Positions 10,131-20,791 of a DNA stretch of 29,377 nt are shown here, one piece after another. The stretch covers positions 396,294-425,670 of the forward strand of contig NW_003118932.1 in assembly GCF_000003605.2 (NCBI RefSeq), written 5' to 3'. This DNA comes from Saccoglossus kowalevskii (Eukaryota; Hemichordata; Enteropneusta; Harrimaniidae). Numbering within the stretch: position 1 is the first letter of the stretch; every line of letters starts with the position of its first letter. Made by a program: the position numbers and the translations under genes. The notes beneath the pieces are model-generated. The model was given only the letters and a program-made list of their open reading frames with translations, did no database searches and was not told the DNA's origin.

Positions 10131-10383
10131 AACGAGCAAAGGAATGAATGAACGAACAACTGAACAAAGGAATGAATGAATGAACAAACGAGCAAAGGAT
10201 TGAATGAATGAACAAACGAGCAAAGGAGTGAATGAATGAATGAATGAATGAATGAATGAATGAACGAGCAAATGAGTGAATGAATGAATGAATGAATGAA
10301 CAAACGAGCAAAGGAATGAATGAATGAATGAATGAATGAATGAATGAATGAATGAATGAATGAATGAATGAATGAATGAATGA
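10131..10383. repeat. Compound (GAAT)n / 28-bp microsatellite
   Basis: Runs of GAAT alternate with the spacer CAAACGAGCAAAGG or variants, near 10132, 10157, 10185, 10212, 10266 and 10299. This gives a 28-bp higher-order period on the left and ends in a pure run of about 17 GAAT copies (about 10314-10382). The minus strand of GAAT has no stop in any frame, which explains minus-strand open frames rich in Phe-Ile-His-Ser up to 105 codons. These are artefacts of the repeat. Confidence 0.97.
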
Positions 10384-12405
10384 CACACAGAGGAATATAT
10401 ATTTACAACTATCAAAGTAAATGTCTCCACCCAAGTGTGACAGAGTCTATTTTTAACATAGCCGCTAGACGTTGGTCACGAACTTTTCAGCTTTCATTCA
10501 GACTATTATTGCAATTACACTACATGCTATGCAAATCCTCTTCTCCCAAATCCTTCATTACAGCCTATAATATCCCATCAAAATACAGGCATAATCCCTA
10601 GGCAGTAATTGATGGGCAGAGATTATTTACATATGGTTGAAAAGATGTCGCTAGTTATCTGCCTGAGTCGACTAGTTGTCATAATGTATTTTCTTTCAGT
10701 CATAATGAATCATCAGCCATTCAGGTTCTCACTGGACACTGATGAATACACGGTAGTGATAAATGACGATCGCAAAATGTGCCATCCCATGACGCCATTG
10801 TAATCTGCTATTATTGAGAGAACTTCATAAAATACCCGTCTTCATTCGTCAAATAATTTGCAGGAGTCTGTAAAGCTCATTATCCTGCATCATTCGTAGA
10901 TACTTAGCGCCGACATCCGGGGTATTTCCGTCGAACGTTTGAAAATTACAGAATGAATAAATAAACTGCAGTGTACTAAGACGGTAGAAGAGTATGTAAA
11001 TGGAAAGGTTTGATAATAAGGTATGATGGCGTGAATTCTTAATTCACATTCCCAGATATACTAATTAGACGAAAATATAATGTCACCGACCTTACATATT
11101 ATTCCACTCATGAATTGTAGTTAGTATGATTAGTAAATTTGTACATTGCTACATTTTTAAACCTCTAGACAGCATTCCCAAACGTACGCAATCATGCACG
11201 CTATCATTACGATGCCCGTGGATGCTACAACGTCTAATAATTACTCAAAGCGTAAAACGTATTTGACCCAGATAAAATAGTTACATGGAAACCCCTTTTA
11301 TAACATAAAACATGTGCAAAAAAAGAAGAATACACCTATCATTAAACCTAGGCTATTTTTCCTTCTAAAGAGTGGCATCTGCAGTTGTTTTTATATACGA
11401 GGCAGCATCAGTAACCTACCTGGTTAAATGCCCACGGGCCCATGTGTTATTATCAATAAAGATTGACTGAAATCCACGGGCGATAATTTTCAATAAAATA
11501 ATTCGAGTCAACACAACACAGATCGTGTATTTTCACAGTTGGCGGTGTCAGTCTCACAGTGCAGCCAGATGATAAATGGATTTGAACAAAAGGCAAGCAT
11601 TTCCCGTCTTCGAATTAATTCCGTTAATTCTGCAATTATCCGATGTCTTTATGAAGACTGTTATTAAAATAACGATTTATGAGTTTTCGCATTTTGAACA
11701 ACAGTGTATCCGATGTTAAAATATGGATATAATCATAATTCGCCTGAATACATTTCCTTTAATATTATATAGCCTACAATTCGTGCATAATCAATTGATT
11801 TGGAGGACATTGCTCTTGTAGTTTAGATTGAAATGAGTCCTAACCATATACCACGGGGAAAACCATTGTCGCCTACTAAAGTTAGTGTGTTTCATCCAAT
11901 TTCAAAAGCACACTTGAAGTAATTGTTATCTGTATACGATGCTGCAGTAGTTTCGTTTTACTAATTACAATGTATGTTTTACTATGAAATGCATTTTAAA
12001 TTGCATGTACATTGGAAAGTACAGCTCTTCCCTAAAGTGATTTAACCAGCGTGGACTGTCTTATTAATTTATATAGTGCTTGGAATGATAATGTCATGAC
12101 CTGAATGTAACTATTATGCAACATCAAGTATGATTATTAGTAATATTTTAAAGTCTCATTTATCTGATATCCTGAGAATAAAAGACTATAACAAATTTAG
12201 ATATGATCGCAATTCATGTTGCTATATATATACGATTAATTGACAAAACTAAACTAATTTTGTTTTAATGATCAAAAAGTGTTATACTGTTTGATATTTT
12301 ATAAGGTGTATCCGGGACCTTACATCACACGGTGACTTGTAGGGAACCTGTTATTTTTACCACGTACGCACGATTGACACTTTCACATCGATGGTTTTAT
12401 CGCAC
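10384..12405. other. Unique AT-rich DNA, no gene seen
   Basis: No reading frame above 73 codons and no RNA gene is recognisable in this 2 kb. A small imperfect direct repeat (CCACGGGC followed by TCAATAAA) occurs at about 11431-11460 and 11476-11500. Nothing else stands out. Confidence 0.5.
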
Positions 12406-13312
12406 TTAAGGTAGAGATGCAGTTTACCTGACAGGTATTTTAATTAGTTAATTAGGAAACCAAGATGACCTCTCTTGTCCACAAAACTATATATTTTCGG
12501 AAAGCTTATTGTATGAATTTTATAATTTTGTTAGTATTTTTTTATGGACACTGTAGTTTGAAATATGCACAAAAATGCGATTTTTTGGCCAAAAGCGATT
12601 TAATAAAAATAGCCTTTAAACAATGCATCTGTTTTCTGTCAAAATTGGTTTATGGGTACATCTGTTTACTATGGAGAAAGTGCCGTCTTGAAAACTGTCA
12701 ACTGTCAGTTGTCAATTTTGCAGGGCAGCAGCTCAAATTTCACTACTTCAAGTTTATGCATAAATTAACACCCAGGCTAGTTGTCTGTACGATTGTTGTA
12801 ACACTGTTCAACCAAAAACAATGCCCCGACGGCGTTTTGAAGATAAACACATTGTCAATTTCAAAACAAAAGGTCATAGCGTCTAGGAGCTATTTTTTTT
12901 AAAGTTCTGGGATGTGCACTAAAAAGAAGCTGAGATAATTGCTAATTTGCATAACAATTCACTCAGTAAGAAGTTTGCTAATGCTCATAATTAAAATGGC
13001 TGTAACAGTTCCAAATGTATTATCGTTTTGTTAAAAGTTAAATATAGTGCATAATATGGAGATCCCGTCATTTCTTTTTTCACCATGTTTCCTTTTTATT
13101 ATTTATGTACAGCCTTGCTAAATCTTGCTAAGCATTCAAAAAAAAGAATGTTTGCACCTGTTATCTATATTTTAAAATCGTTTTTTGAGTATTTTCTACT
13201 ATTCACAATTCTACAAAATGTCTACACTCTATAGCCAAGACTGTTTGGATAATAAAAAGCAAAAAAAAAAGATTTACTCCCAAGTGCTCACGAACCTGCA
13301 TCTCTACCTTAA
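12406..13312. mobile_element. 899-bp TTAA-flanked element with 13-18 bp terminal inverted repeats
   Basis: CTTAAGGTAGAGATGCAG at 12405-12422 has an exact 18-base reverse complement at 13296-13313. If the TTAA copies (12406-12409 and 13309-13312) are target-site duplications, the element is 12410-13308 with 13-bp ends, GGTAGAGATGCAG. A further TT in the same register follows within one base at both inner edges. TTAA sites are typical of piggyBac and Kolobok DNA transposons. The interior holds a 145-codon plus-strand frame (12465-12902), several T and A runs and no recognisable transposase motif, so it is probably non-autonomous. The two 18-mers are only 0.9 kb apart and face each other, which makes coincidence unlikely. 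Confidence 0.75.
12465..12902 (+). CDS. Doubtful 145-codon open frame inside the TTAA-flanked element
   Basis: This is the longest ATG-started frame outside the tandem arrays. The predicted product is basic and hydrophobic, with a possible membrane-like stretch at residues 18-27 (NFIILLVFFY), scattered cysteines and a C-terminal SYFF. No DDE/D catalytic signature, zinc finger or THAP pattern is seen. Its codons simply follow the AT-rich base composition. It may be a remnant of the element's former coding region, or chance. I do not recognise the protein and favour chance. Confidence 0.12.
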   Translation: MTSLVHKTIYFRKAYCMNFIILLVFFYGHCSLKYAQKCDFLAKSDLIKIAFKQCICFLSKLVYGYICLLWRKCRLENCQLSVVNFAGQQLKFHYFKFMHKLTPRLVVCTIVVTLFNQKQCPDGVLKINTLSISKQKVIASRSYFF

Positions 13313-15231
13313 GGTTATTTTTTCCTTTCTTCCGCGGTGTCAGATAAACGTCATAACAAATTCAACATAAATGAAATTTAATCCGATACTGTCAACATAT
13401 AATGCAATTTCACGGTTTTGTCAATTAAAACTATGTATGGCGATATTACAATATATAGTAATTACAACACCAGCCAGTAATCGTTGTAAATATCACGTAG
13501 GTGCACGTGTCGCTGACACAGAGTAGACACCAAAACACCCCCGTGCTTATATTTAAGCGAACAACTGTTATATAATGATACTAGGCTAGTTTTTATTATA
13601 ACTCTATTTTAGATTATAATCAGTACACCTGCACAATTGTCATTTTTTTTCCACAGGCGACAGAACCGGTGAGGTAGTTTTAAAAGTAACTTCATCAACA
13701 AATAACCATTTAGAAATATAGCACAACATCAATACAGTCCAGTCCACACTTATTCGTTTGTTTCGTTTAGGTTTATATTTTAAATCCATGGCGTGAAAAT
13801 ATAATGCAATCAGTAGGAGTTAGTCATCGGCAAACATGTGAATCTAATACAGATACTATATAACTCTGTTGACGAGAACGGAAAACACATAAATACGTAA
13901 ACCTATTATATTCACAAAGGTGCATGAGTTATTTCATCAGTCGATGTGATGACATTGAAGAAGTGTCTAAACGTGGTAATCCATTACTTGTTGCACACAC
14001 ATTTAATTTTAAAACCATTATGCAATAAATCACTGAAATGTCATGTAGAATTTGTCACAGGCATGTTATAGCATTTTCTTTTAATTATTTATTCAAAACC
14101 TGACCAGTAGTGGAGAAAATAACTAACAAACGAACAAGGTGAAGGATGAGTAAATGGCTTATACGCTTGTGTGATTGGTAGTATGTCTTGTTCCATTTAA
14201 AACATCAATACATATCTAGTTTTAAAACACTATAAATCTATTATACTTTTCAAACTTATTTTTTTACGAAAAACATCTATATGTGATAACAAATCAGCAA
14301 ATGAAAACGTTTCTCTGAAATTGAGTCCCCGCCTCGTCAACCATAATAAAGACATATCATGAATCTTCAGTTAATATATACTTCATGCATGACCTCCGAA
14401 TGTCACATATTCTAGCACTTTGTGAAGATACACATTTACTTATCAACTTTATTAGTTCCCTATATAGAGATAGTGTCATGACGTGTAAACAGAATTAAAT
14501 ACAGCACAAGTATTAATTTATTATCATTTTAAGGACCAGGATGTGTGACCTTTCATAGGGCAATGTTAGCACAATACAACAAAAATATAAATACGGAGCT
14601 AGGAGTGAGTGTAATGAGGCGTAATTACAGTCCAATTACGTTGTATATCATCGAGCTTTATTTAAAACGAGGCAGTTATTTTAGTAGATATCATTCATTA
14701 ATTCGTGGTGAGAAATATTGTACTTTGTAGATGTTTTATTCACATTACGTTTGTTTTCAGTGTTCTAACATAGCACAGTCAATATGAACATAATTTGTGT
14801 GCACCACCGATGACAGATTCTAATTTATCAGAATCCTGTAGCAACCTCCGCAGCATATCCAATGATTGACCCCCTTGTTTACTGTGAGTTCTATGCCACT
14901 ACATGACATGTACAAATGGTGCAAAATTACCTTTCATTACCAACACTTTGGGAAAAAATAGTACAATTGCCGTGGGTTAATTACGATTGTCTATAGTAAC
15001 AATGTCAATTCATGCAAAATAATTATATTGCTTGGTATTTAAATTAAAGTGCCGTTGACTTAGTAATCACCAAATCCTTCTCTGAGATCAATTCATTTGT
15101 ACTCAGATGCAGGTATATTGATCTGAACATTGCACTACAATGGAGTAATTACAGAACACAATACGCTATTACACACTATTTTAAACTAGTTCATAACTCT
15201 CTTTGAGTTGACGCACCGAGCAAACACATAC
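13313..15231. other. Unique AT-rich DNA, no gene seen
   Basis: There are only short chance frames (61 codons at 14545-14730) in about 1.9 kb. No long inverted or tandem repeat was found by eye. Confidence 0.5.
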
Positions 15232-15349
15232 TATGGTGTTATTATGAGGATACTGCAAAGCATGCACGACGGCAGTACAGCGGCAGTATCGACCGACGCG
15301 TAGTGTACTGTCCGAGTGCAGACTTTGCAGTATCCTCGTAATAACCATA
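15232..15349 (+). mobile_element. Palindromic MITE family, copy 1
   Basis: The terminal inverted repeats at 15232-15260 and 15323-15349 share TTAYGAGGATACTGCAAAG (the right arm is read as its reverse complement), with 25 or more paired bases. The GC-rich interior contains GGCAGTACAGCGGCAGTATC and can fold further (CAGTACA with TGTACTG). The whole core makes a long imperfect hairpin of about 118 nt. About 80 bp on its right (15350-15420) match, inverted, the left flank of copy 2, so the full element is longer than the core. No coding capacity is seen. Confidence 0.85.
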
Positions 15350-15639
15350 TTATTGTACATCTTTTTATCCCAGGAATATATCATGGGAATGCCTAAATCC
15401 AAAACGTTTAGAACAGATTGGGGCAGTCATGTAATCGTTTCATATTTGGAATTCGCGTTTCCTAATATGGAAGGATAAAAAGACCCAGTACAATACCATA
15501 GAATTACGTATAGGTATTATTATACATCTGTCACCGTAACGTCATAGGGTACAGCGTAATTTTGCGGTATTTTACGGGTATTTTCATCCTACTATATTAG
15601 AAAATTTGACCGGACCCCATACAGAGAAGTTCGCTCCAT

Positions 15640-15825
15640 CTTTTCTAAACATTTTTGTTTTTCGGAATTCCCATGATGTATCCTTTGTTAGGAAAAGATG
15701 CATAATAATAAGATTATTACGAGGATACTGAAAAGTATACACGGAGACAGTACAGCGGCAGTATCCACCGACGCGCAGCGGAGGTCGTTGCGACCGCGTA
15801 CTGTCTTCGTAATAACCTCATTATA
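15640..15825. mobile_element. Palindromic MITE family, copy 2 with inverted flank
   Basis: The core at about 15702-15825 begins with ATTACGAGGATACTG and repeats the interior of copy 1 in direct orientation, sharing CAGTACAGCGGCAGTATC and ACCGACGCG. The right arm has diverged but keeps TTCGTAATAACCTCA. The left flank at 15640-15700 (TTCTAAAC, then CCCATGATGTATCC, then AAAAGATGCA) is the reverse complement of the right flank of copy 1. Core and flank therefore have opposite relative orientation in the two copies. Confidence 0.75.
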
Positions 15826-18118
15826 TAAAGACATGCTATCTTTATTTACATGCTCCAGAAAACATGTTTTGCATTAAGCTAGAGTGTTAATTCCTTATTC
15901 GTATTTTTGTTCTCTCAATGATCAGTAAGAAACGTTTTTTTCAGAAACTTAGAATATTAACATTTTATTGTGAGATTACAATATGAAATCAGATGTTAAC
16001 GTTCTGGAGCAATACATTGTTCAGTTAAGAAAAAAACTCCTCTGCATGCTTTTCAAAACCCTTCGTCTTAGTCTAAACGTATATAATATGTTAATGCGCA
16101 TTTACTGCTAGACTAATAACGCTAAAATTCCCTAAAAATAGCAAATCTTTTCACTTATGAAGGAATTATAAATAAAGTAATCCCGCACAAAGTTGGGAAA
16201 GGAAATATCTCTATTCATGATCACCCATGTGCTGAAAACCCCGACGATTTGAAGGATCACAGCCGATTCCGCTGTAGAAAATCAACATATTTTTTTTTTC
16301 TTCTAGCTCATTAATCTCCTTTTCTCTCAAGTAGATGTGGAGACTGATCACATTATTTGTAGGAATCTGTAAATCAATATGTTCAGGTATTTAAAAATAA
16401 TACATTAAATAAAAAACTAAGTGCACCTATCTTGATCACGGTGTGATATTGCGTTCCAAACATCATACCCACTGCATTTTACACCAGCATAGTACTTGTA
16501 ATGTAACAGTGAGTGCAGTCACACGCGACATCAGAAGTGTAAGTTGCAACATCAATCAACTGTTATTCGCACTTCATCGGGGTTCAATTTATTTTTTAAT
16601 CTGCAATACACTCTCACTGAAATTACATTTTTTTTACAAGTTTCTCTGATATTACAATTAATCAATATATTTGTAAGATACAAATATCGAACACTATTTT
16701 TGACACTTTCGAAGAGGAAGAAATCCAATCACGCAAAGTAAATAACCCTCGAGATTCCCAACTTTTCAGTAGCTAGTTCTCAGTTTGGATACCAGAACTA
16801 ATGGGAAATCCAATCGAATGTAAATGTGTATTTTCTTTTCTTTGTGGTAATGCTGATAAAAATACAACCACTCCATGTCTGAACAGTTGATATACAGTAT
16901 GAATTATCAATAGTTTTCTCAGTGCTTCAAGCACTACCCATTTCCTGCTATGTGATTTTTACTATATTTCCGTTCAATAGAACAATCATAATTACATTGT
17001 ACCAGTATATTCGGTTACGTCATCAGTTTATTCAGTGCATGTGTGCGTGATAAAATGTGACAGAACTGACGTCAAAAAGTTAAGTGTATGCACTTACAAA
17101 TTAATGCATAGCAGGTCAGTGACGTCGCATATAGTGAGTTTCACTCATTCACGTTTCATAGACCGATCTCATCATATTTTTAAACAGGTGATTTGACGAT
17201 GACGTATGCCTCTTGTAAATCTATTAAATTTGTAAACGAGACAATTATAAAATCGACTACGTGTCCTGATCATTACATTAAATTTACTCGGAGACAACCA
17301 CATCTGCTTTTCAGTGTTATACGTGAGTACACATATAAAGGAACACAATTCGATAGAATGCTACATTTATATCTCACAATCGATAACATTGCTTGGTAAA
17401 TAACCCTTACTTATAAATGCAATCTTGTTAAAAAAAACAGTTGAGGACTGGCGACTGACTATGTTTGAGGGGGTGCGTATTTATATATCAACACGACGCG
17501 CTAAGATTGCCGATCTGACATCGTCTCTTTGTGTGAGGTTCATTCAATTCGATTAATAGCAGTCGCGAGACGATATCGGTGTCAATATATTGCCTCGTTA
17601 GAAGTTGACCCATATCACTAACTTGTTACATCATGAACCACAGGGCAATATTAATCATGGAGATATATCTTTCCTGGAAGTATACAATGGAAAGCAATCA
17701 CATTCAATAAGTAGTACTACGACGTCTCCCAACTCGCAAGGCGAAGTTTAATTTGCCATGATTTTCAGCCGTGAAAGATTAGTATTCACATGTAATGTAA
17801 AATGTCAATATTGTTTTTAAAAATTATAAGAGGGTTAATCCAATGTGCAACATATAATATATACCTACAGCATATACCGTGTTCGACATATATCGATCCC
17901 AGTAATTAAAAAGTCAAAGATCTCATAATATTTTTAGTTCACACAGGCAATACATAAAAGAGGCGTAAATATTGCGACCGCCAAATAATGCGCACGTTGG
18001 CACTGACTCGCAGATAGGCAAAGTGTTACGGCTGATCGAGTACTAAAATTCAGATTGGACCACCTATACTCTTCTCGAATGACCGTCAGTGATGTATACG
18101 TCATATTTAAGCGCACGC
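15826..18118. other. Unique AT-rich DNA, no gene seen
   Basis: No convincing frame occurs; the longest are 65-68 codons and lack motifs. A TGACGTCA palindrome lies at 17067-17074. T-rich runs lie near 16287-16298 and 16625-16637. I see no RNA gene. Confidence 0.5.
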
Positions 18119-18300
18119 ACGCCGGTGTAACGTGTTCTCATCTGTGTTTACATCGACGTAACTATTACGCAATGGTTAGGGTGGCGATGATACCCCTTCA
18201 AGGGGGTTTAACTCCACCGTTCTTAAGCTCCTTCACGTCGGCGTAACGAGTAAAACATGTTTTTCTTTTACGTAACTTACGCTACGTTAATTAGTTGTGG
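18119..18300. repeat. Degenerate 116-bp duplication with central hairpin
   Basis: ACGCCGGTGTAACGTGT at 18119 and ACGTCGGCGTAACGAGT at 18235 align and continue to a shared ACGTAACT and ACGC about 37-50 bases later. Between them GGTGG...CCCCTT-C-AAGGGG...CCACC (about 18179-18218) can form a stem with mispaired middle parts. An open frame of 63 codons crosses it but shows no protein family. Confidence 0.5.
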
Positions 18301-18883
18301 AAAATTAGCGCTTTTTCGATGTATAAGTTCGTATGTTTTATATTGAATTACACAATGTTTTAGTCACATTTTCTCTCGAAAGACTATTTGGAATTCACTT
18401 GCAATTGTTCGGGGGTAAATTAATATGTCCTGGAGAGCCACACTTAAGTATACGTATCAGCTATATCCTTTGGATCGCGAACACAATCCTTGGCAAATAA
18501 ATTCCCTGGGGATCAGACAAACCTGAGATAAAACGAGAATTCATTATGTGCGTTATTTGCTGGAAGGAAGTGACACTAGTATCACGCACAAGTGGGAGTA
18601 GTTTAAAGTCTTAGGATAGAAGATTTGTTGACACTTTATTAAACTATTAACATTAGTAATTTGTCGTACAATTTCCTGAATTTAGAGGTTGTCAGAGTTC
18701 AATTTAGTTTCTTAAACAACTTGATTAGAGGTGTGGGGTCACTAGTGTATACAACACACTAAATCATTGTTTTCTCAATGACTGTAGAGTAATTTCCCGT
18801 GTTATGATTGCAATCACACTTCTATCAAATGAAATCTCCTTTAGCGTGCCAATAAATAAAACAAAATGCAGATCCCTTGTTAG
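18301..18883. other. Unique AT-rich DNA, no gene seen
   Basis: No gene, RNA or clear repeat is visible between the duplication and the third palindromic MITE. Confidence 0.5.
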
Positions 18884-19080
18884 TATGAGGTTATTACAAG
18901 AATACTGTGAAATGTGCAGGAAGGGAGTACAGCGGTCGTAATCGCTGTACTGCTTCGTGATCGTCCTCGTACCGCCTGAGTAAACACCTTGCGGTATTCT
19001 CGTAGTAAACCATTATTTTACATCTAGCTGTAACTATCGATCTTTTTTCTCCGATTTTTATTTTTAATAGAACTTTGCTA
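18884..19080 (+). mobile_element. Palindromic MITE family, copy 3 (diverged)
   Basis: The left arm TATGAGGTTATTACAAGAA, then TACTG (from about 18884) pairs with the right arm CGGTATTCTCGTAGTAA (about 18992-19008). GAGTACAGCG at about 18926 corresponds to the CAGTACAGCG interior of copies 1 and 2. The right flank (CCATTATTTTACATCT) matches that of copy 1, so the two share orientation. The arms carry more mismatches than copy 1, which suggests an older insertion. Confidence 0.7.
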
Positions 19081-19131
19081 AAATGTGGACACTGAAAACA
19101 TAGTACATACGTTCTATTCTCGGGGATGAAG

Positions 19132-19576
19132 CCCGGGGGGGGGGTACTCACATTGAAGTGCTATATGTATATATGTGCCGCCAAAAGGGTTCCTAAATTC
19201 ACCACTTCTGTCTGAAAAGGAGTATGTTATTTTACCCTGTCAGTCTGAAAAGGGGTATCCTTTTTTCAATAATTCTGTCGGAAGAAGGGCCCATATTTTC
19301 CAAAGACTATCTCTAGAATTTGAGTGACCCAACAATCAGGAGAATGAAGCTGATTTGTTCTGTCTGTAACTTCATTTCAATCGTCAAATTCCGTCCCCGG
19401 GGGTCCACCTGCTTTTCCCTTGGTACCTTTTATGCTTACTGTCTGGAAAGGGATATCCACAGTTTGTCTGAAACGGGGTAGGCAATTTGAGTTTATTTCT
19501 GTCTGATAAGGGGTAGGGATTTCCAACAATCAGCTACACACCCCTGTCAGTATTTTTTGCAAATACCCCCCGGGGG
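19132..19576. mobile_element. 445-bp non-autonomous element with CCCGGGGG ends and internal 34-bp motif
   Basis: The left end CCCGGGGGGGGGGTACTCA and the reverse complement of the right end, CCCCCGGGGGGTATTTGCA, form short inverted termini. Inside, the motif GTCTGAAAAGGGGTA or a variant occurs six times in one orientation, at 19210, 19243, 19277, 19441, 19466 and 19501, mostly 25-35 bp apart. This points to a degenerate internal tandem repeat. No open frame spans it. I do not recognise a named family. A (G)10 run lies at 19135-19144. Confidence 0.7.
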
Positions 19577-19590
19577 TGGGGGTGGGTGGG
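19572..19590 (+). other. G-quadruplex motif with single-base loops
   Basis: Four G runs, G5-T-G5-T-G3-T-G3, are separated by one T each. Sequences with four G3+ runs and 1-nt loops are known to form very stable parallel quadruplexes. It sits exactly at the junction between the 445-bp element and dispersed repeat copy B. It is the only such motif I found in this AT-rich window. Confidence 0.85.
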
Positions 19591-19593
19591 TAA

Positions 19594-19732
19594 AGCTACG
19601 TCACAGAACGTTCTATGTTGCTAAGACGTGCACCACTGTTCCATGTATTTTTATAGGCTCTGCGCGAGCTGCTGTAGAACGCCAGTCGAAGAGCCGGTGA
19701 AAACAGCTATAGCCGGGAAAACAGCACAAACT
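19594..19732 (+). repeat. Dispersed repeat, copy B
   Basis: It aligns with the reverse complement of 2842-2962, starting at AGCTACGTCAC and ending at AACAGCACAAA. It has an insertion of about 15 bases near 19705 relative to copy A. The first 100 bases align without indels. In translation both copies read RSxLLRRAPLxHVFL, but here two codons that are TGG (Trp) in copy A are TAG stops. That could reflect a decayed reading frame, or simple DNA similarity. Confidence 0.75.
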
Positions 19733-20161
19733 AAACTATGAAACAGACCTGCACAACCAAATTTATATATGTTGTACATATAAGAGAAGAGTCTCAAAAA
19801 CTATTCCAAAGTACGGTTTTCTGAGAGTTGTCATCGTGATGGTTGCCAAGTGGTGAAAATGCCCGGATGTACGCACGAAAAAACCGCTCTTTGTACAATA
19901 AATTACTTGCCTGTGAAAAAAGATGGCCGCGAGGCTGCGCTCATGTCTTCACTGAGAAGAGCCGTCTATTGAAATAAAAAAAAATGTCAAGCGAACCACA
20001 ATTTGTAAATGAGTTTAAAAATGTCAAATACGCGCGGCCACATTGACAATCCACATCGCGTGTCCGATTCAACAAAATTGCAACTTCTCGACCCTTAGTT
20101 TTCATGCAATTGACTGTCTAAAACAATATTTTAGTAATATTTGGTCACTTGTATGATTACC
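19733..20161. other. Mixed DNA with a small open frame, no gene called
   Basis: A 37-codon frame (19859-19972 with stop) has A at -3 of its ATG and is directly followed by AATAAA (19973-19978). It overlaps AAGATGGCCGCG at 19919-19930, which resembles a YY1 core in promoters and transposons. The product begins MPGC and contains KKDGREAALMSSLRR. I recognise no family. It may be the tail of the transposon-like material on the left. Too weak for a CDS call. Confidence 0.3.
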
Positions 20162-20258
20162 AAATAGTATCTATTATATGACGTATGTCCGTAATATTTG
20201 ATGGACAGCTAAATATTATCTACTATATGCTTTATGTCCGTAGGGCATATAATAAGTT
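20162..20258. repeat. 49-bp tandem duplication
   Basis: AAATAGTATCTATTATATG at 20162 and AAATATTATCTACTATATG at 20211 are 49 bp apart. Each is followed by a short variable stretch and TATGTCCGTA. About nine in ten bases agree over the first 35. Confidence 0.75.
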
Positions 20259-20617
20259 GGTAACCGTTGTCCTAAGCAACTATTCAAAATAGTCAGACGT
20301 TTCGAGCAATGGCTCGTTCTCGATATTTATTTACGTCCATAAGGCGATCTACAGACGGGTGAATTGTACTGTTACCGGTGTCAGATGCAATATTCATTAT
20401 CATATGGATAACTGTTTGAGTGAGATTAATATCACCCCCAAATTTACATTAGGTCACGTGATATATACTATCTTCTTGATCCGGGACTTACAACTTGAAT
20501 AACACTGACACACTGTAATAGCAGTGGCAGTTTTAGAAGGGGGCTGAACAATTTAATTTAATGCGGTAATTACATGCTTAATTAATTATAATTGTTAGAG
20601 AAGCTAGACCGGGCATG

Positions 20618-20791
20618 GAGAATAGAAAATGCAATTTACAGATGATTTTTTTTTTATGTTTTACAAAAATAGCTATGATGTTACATATAGTTTTTTGCAG
20701 GTGAATCAAGATGGTGGGCTACATAATACTGATGGCAAGTTGAATAACTAGAGAATGAAAAGTAATAAAAAAAATGTAAATTGCATTCTCC
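20618..20791. mobile_element. 174-bp inverted-repeat element (MITE-like)
   Basis: AATGCAATTTACA at 20628-20640 and its exact reverse complement at 20775-20787 are bounded by GGAGAAT/ATTCTCC-type ends (the left arm has about 6 extra bases). There is no coding capacity. I saw no clear target duplication, so the element call is tentative. Confidence 0.45.

Noticed and set aside
10055-10434. Minus-strand frames of 82-105 codons with Phe-Ile-His-Ser repeats
   Set aside because: These are translations of the GAAT microsatellite, open in all three frames for the same reason.
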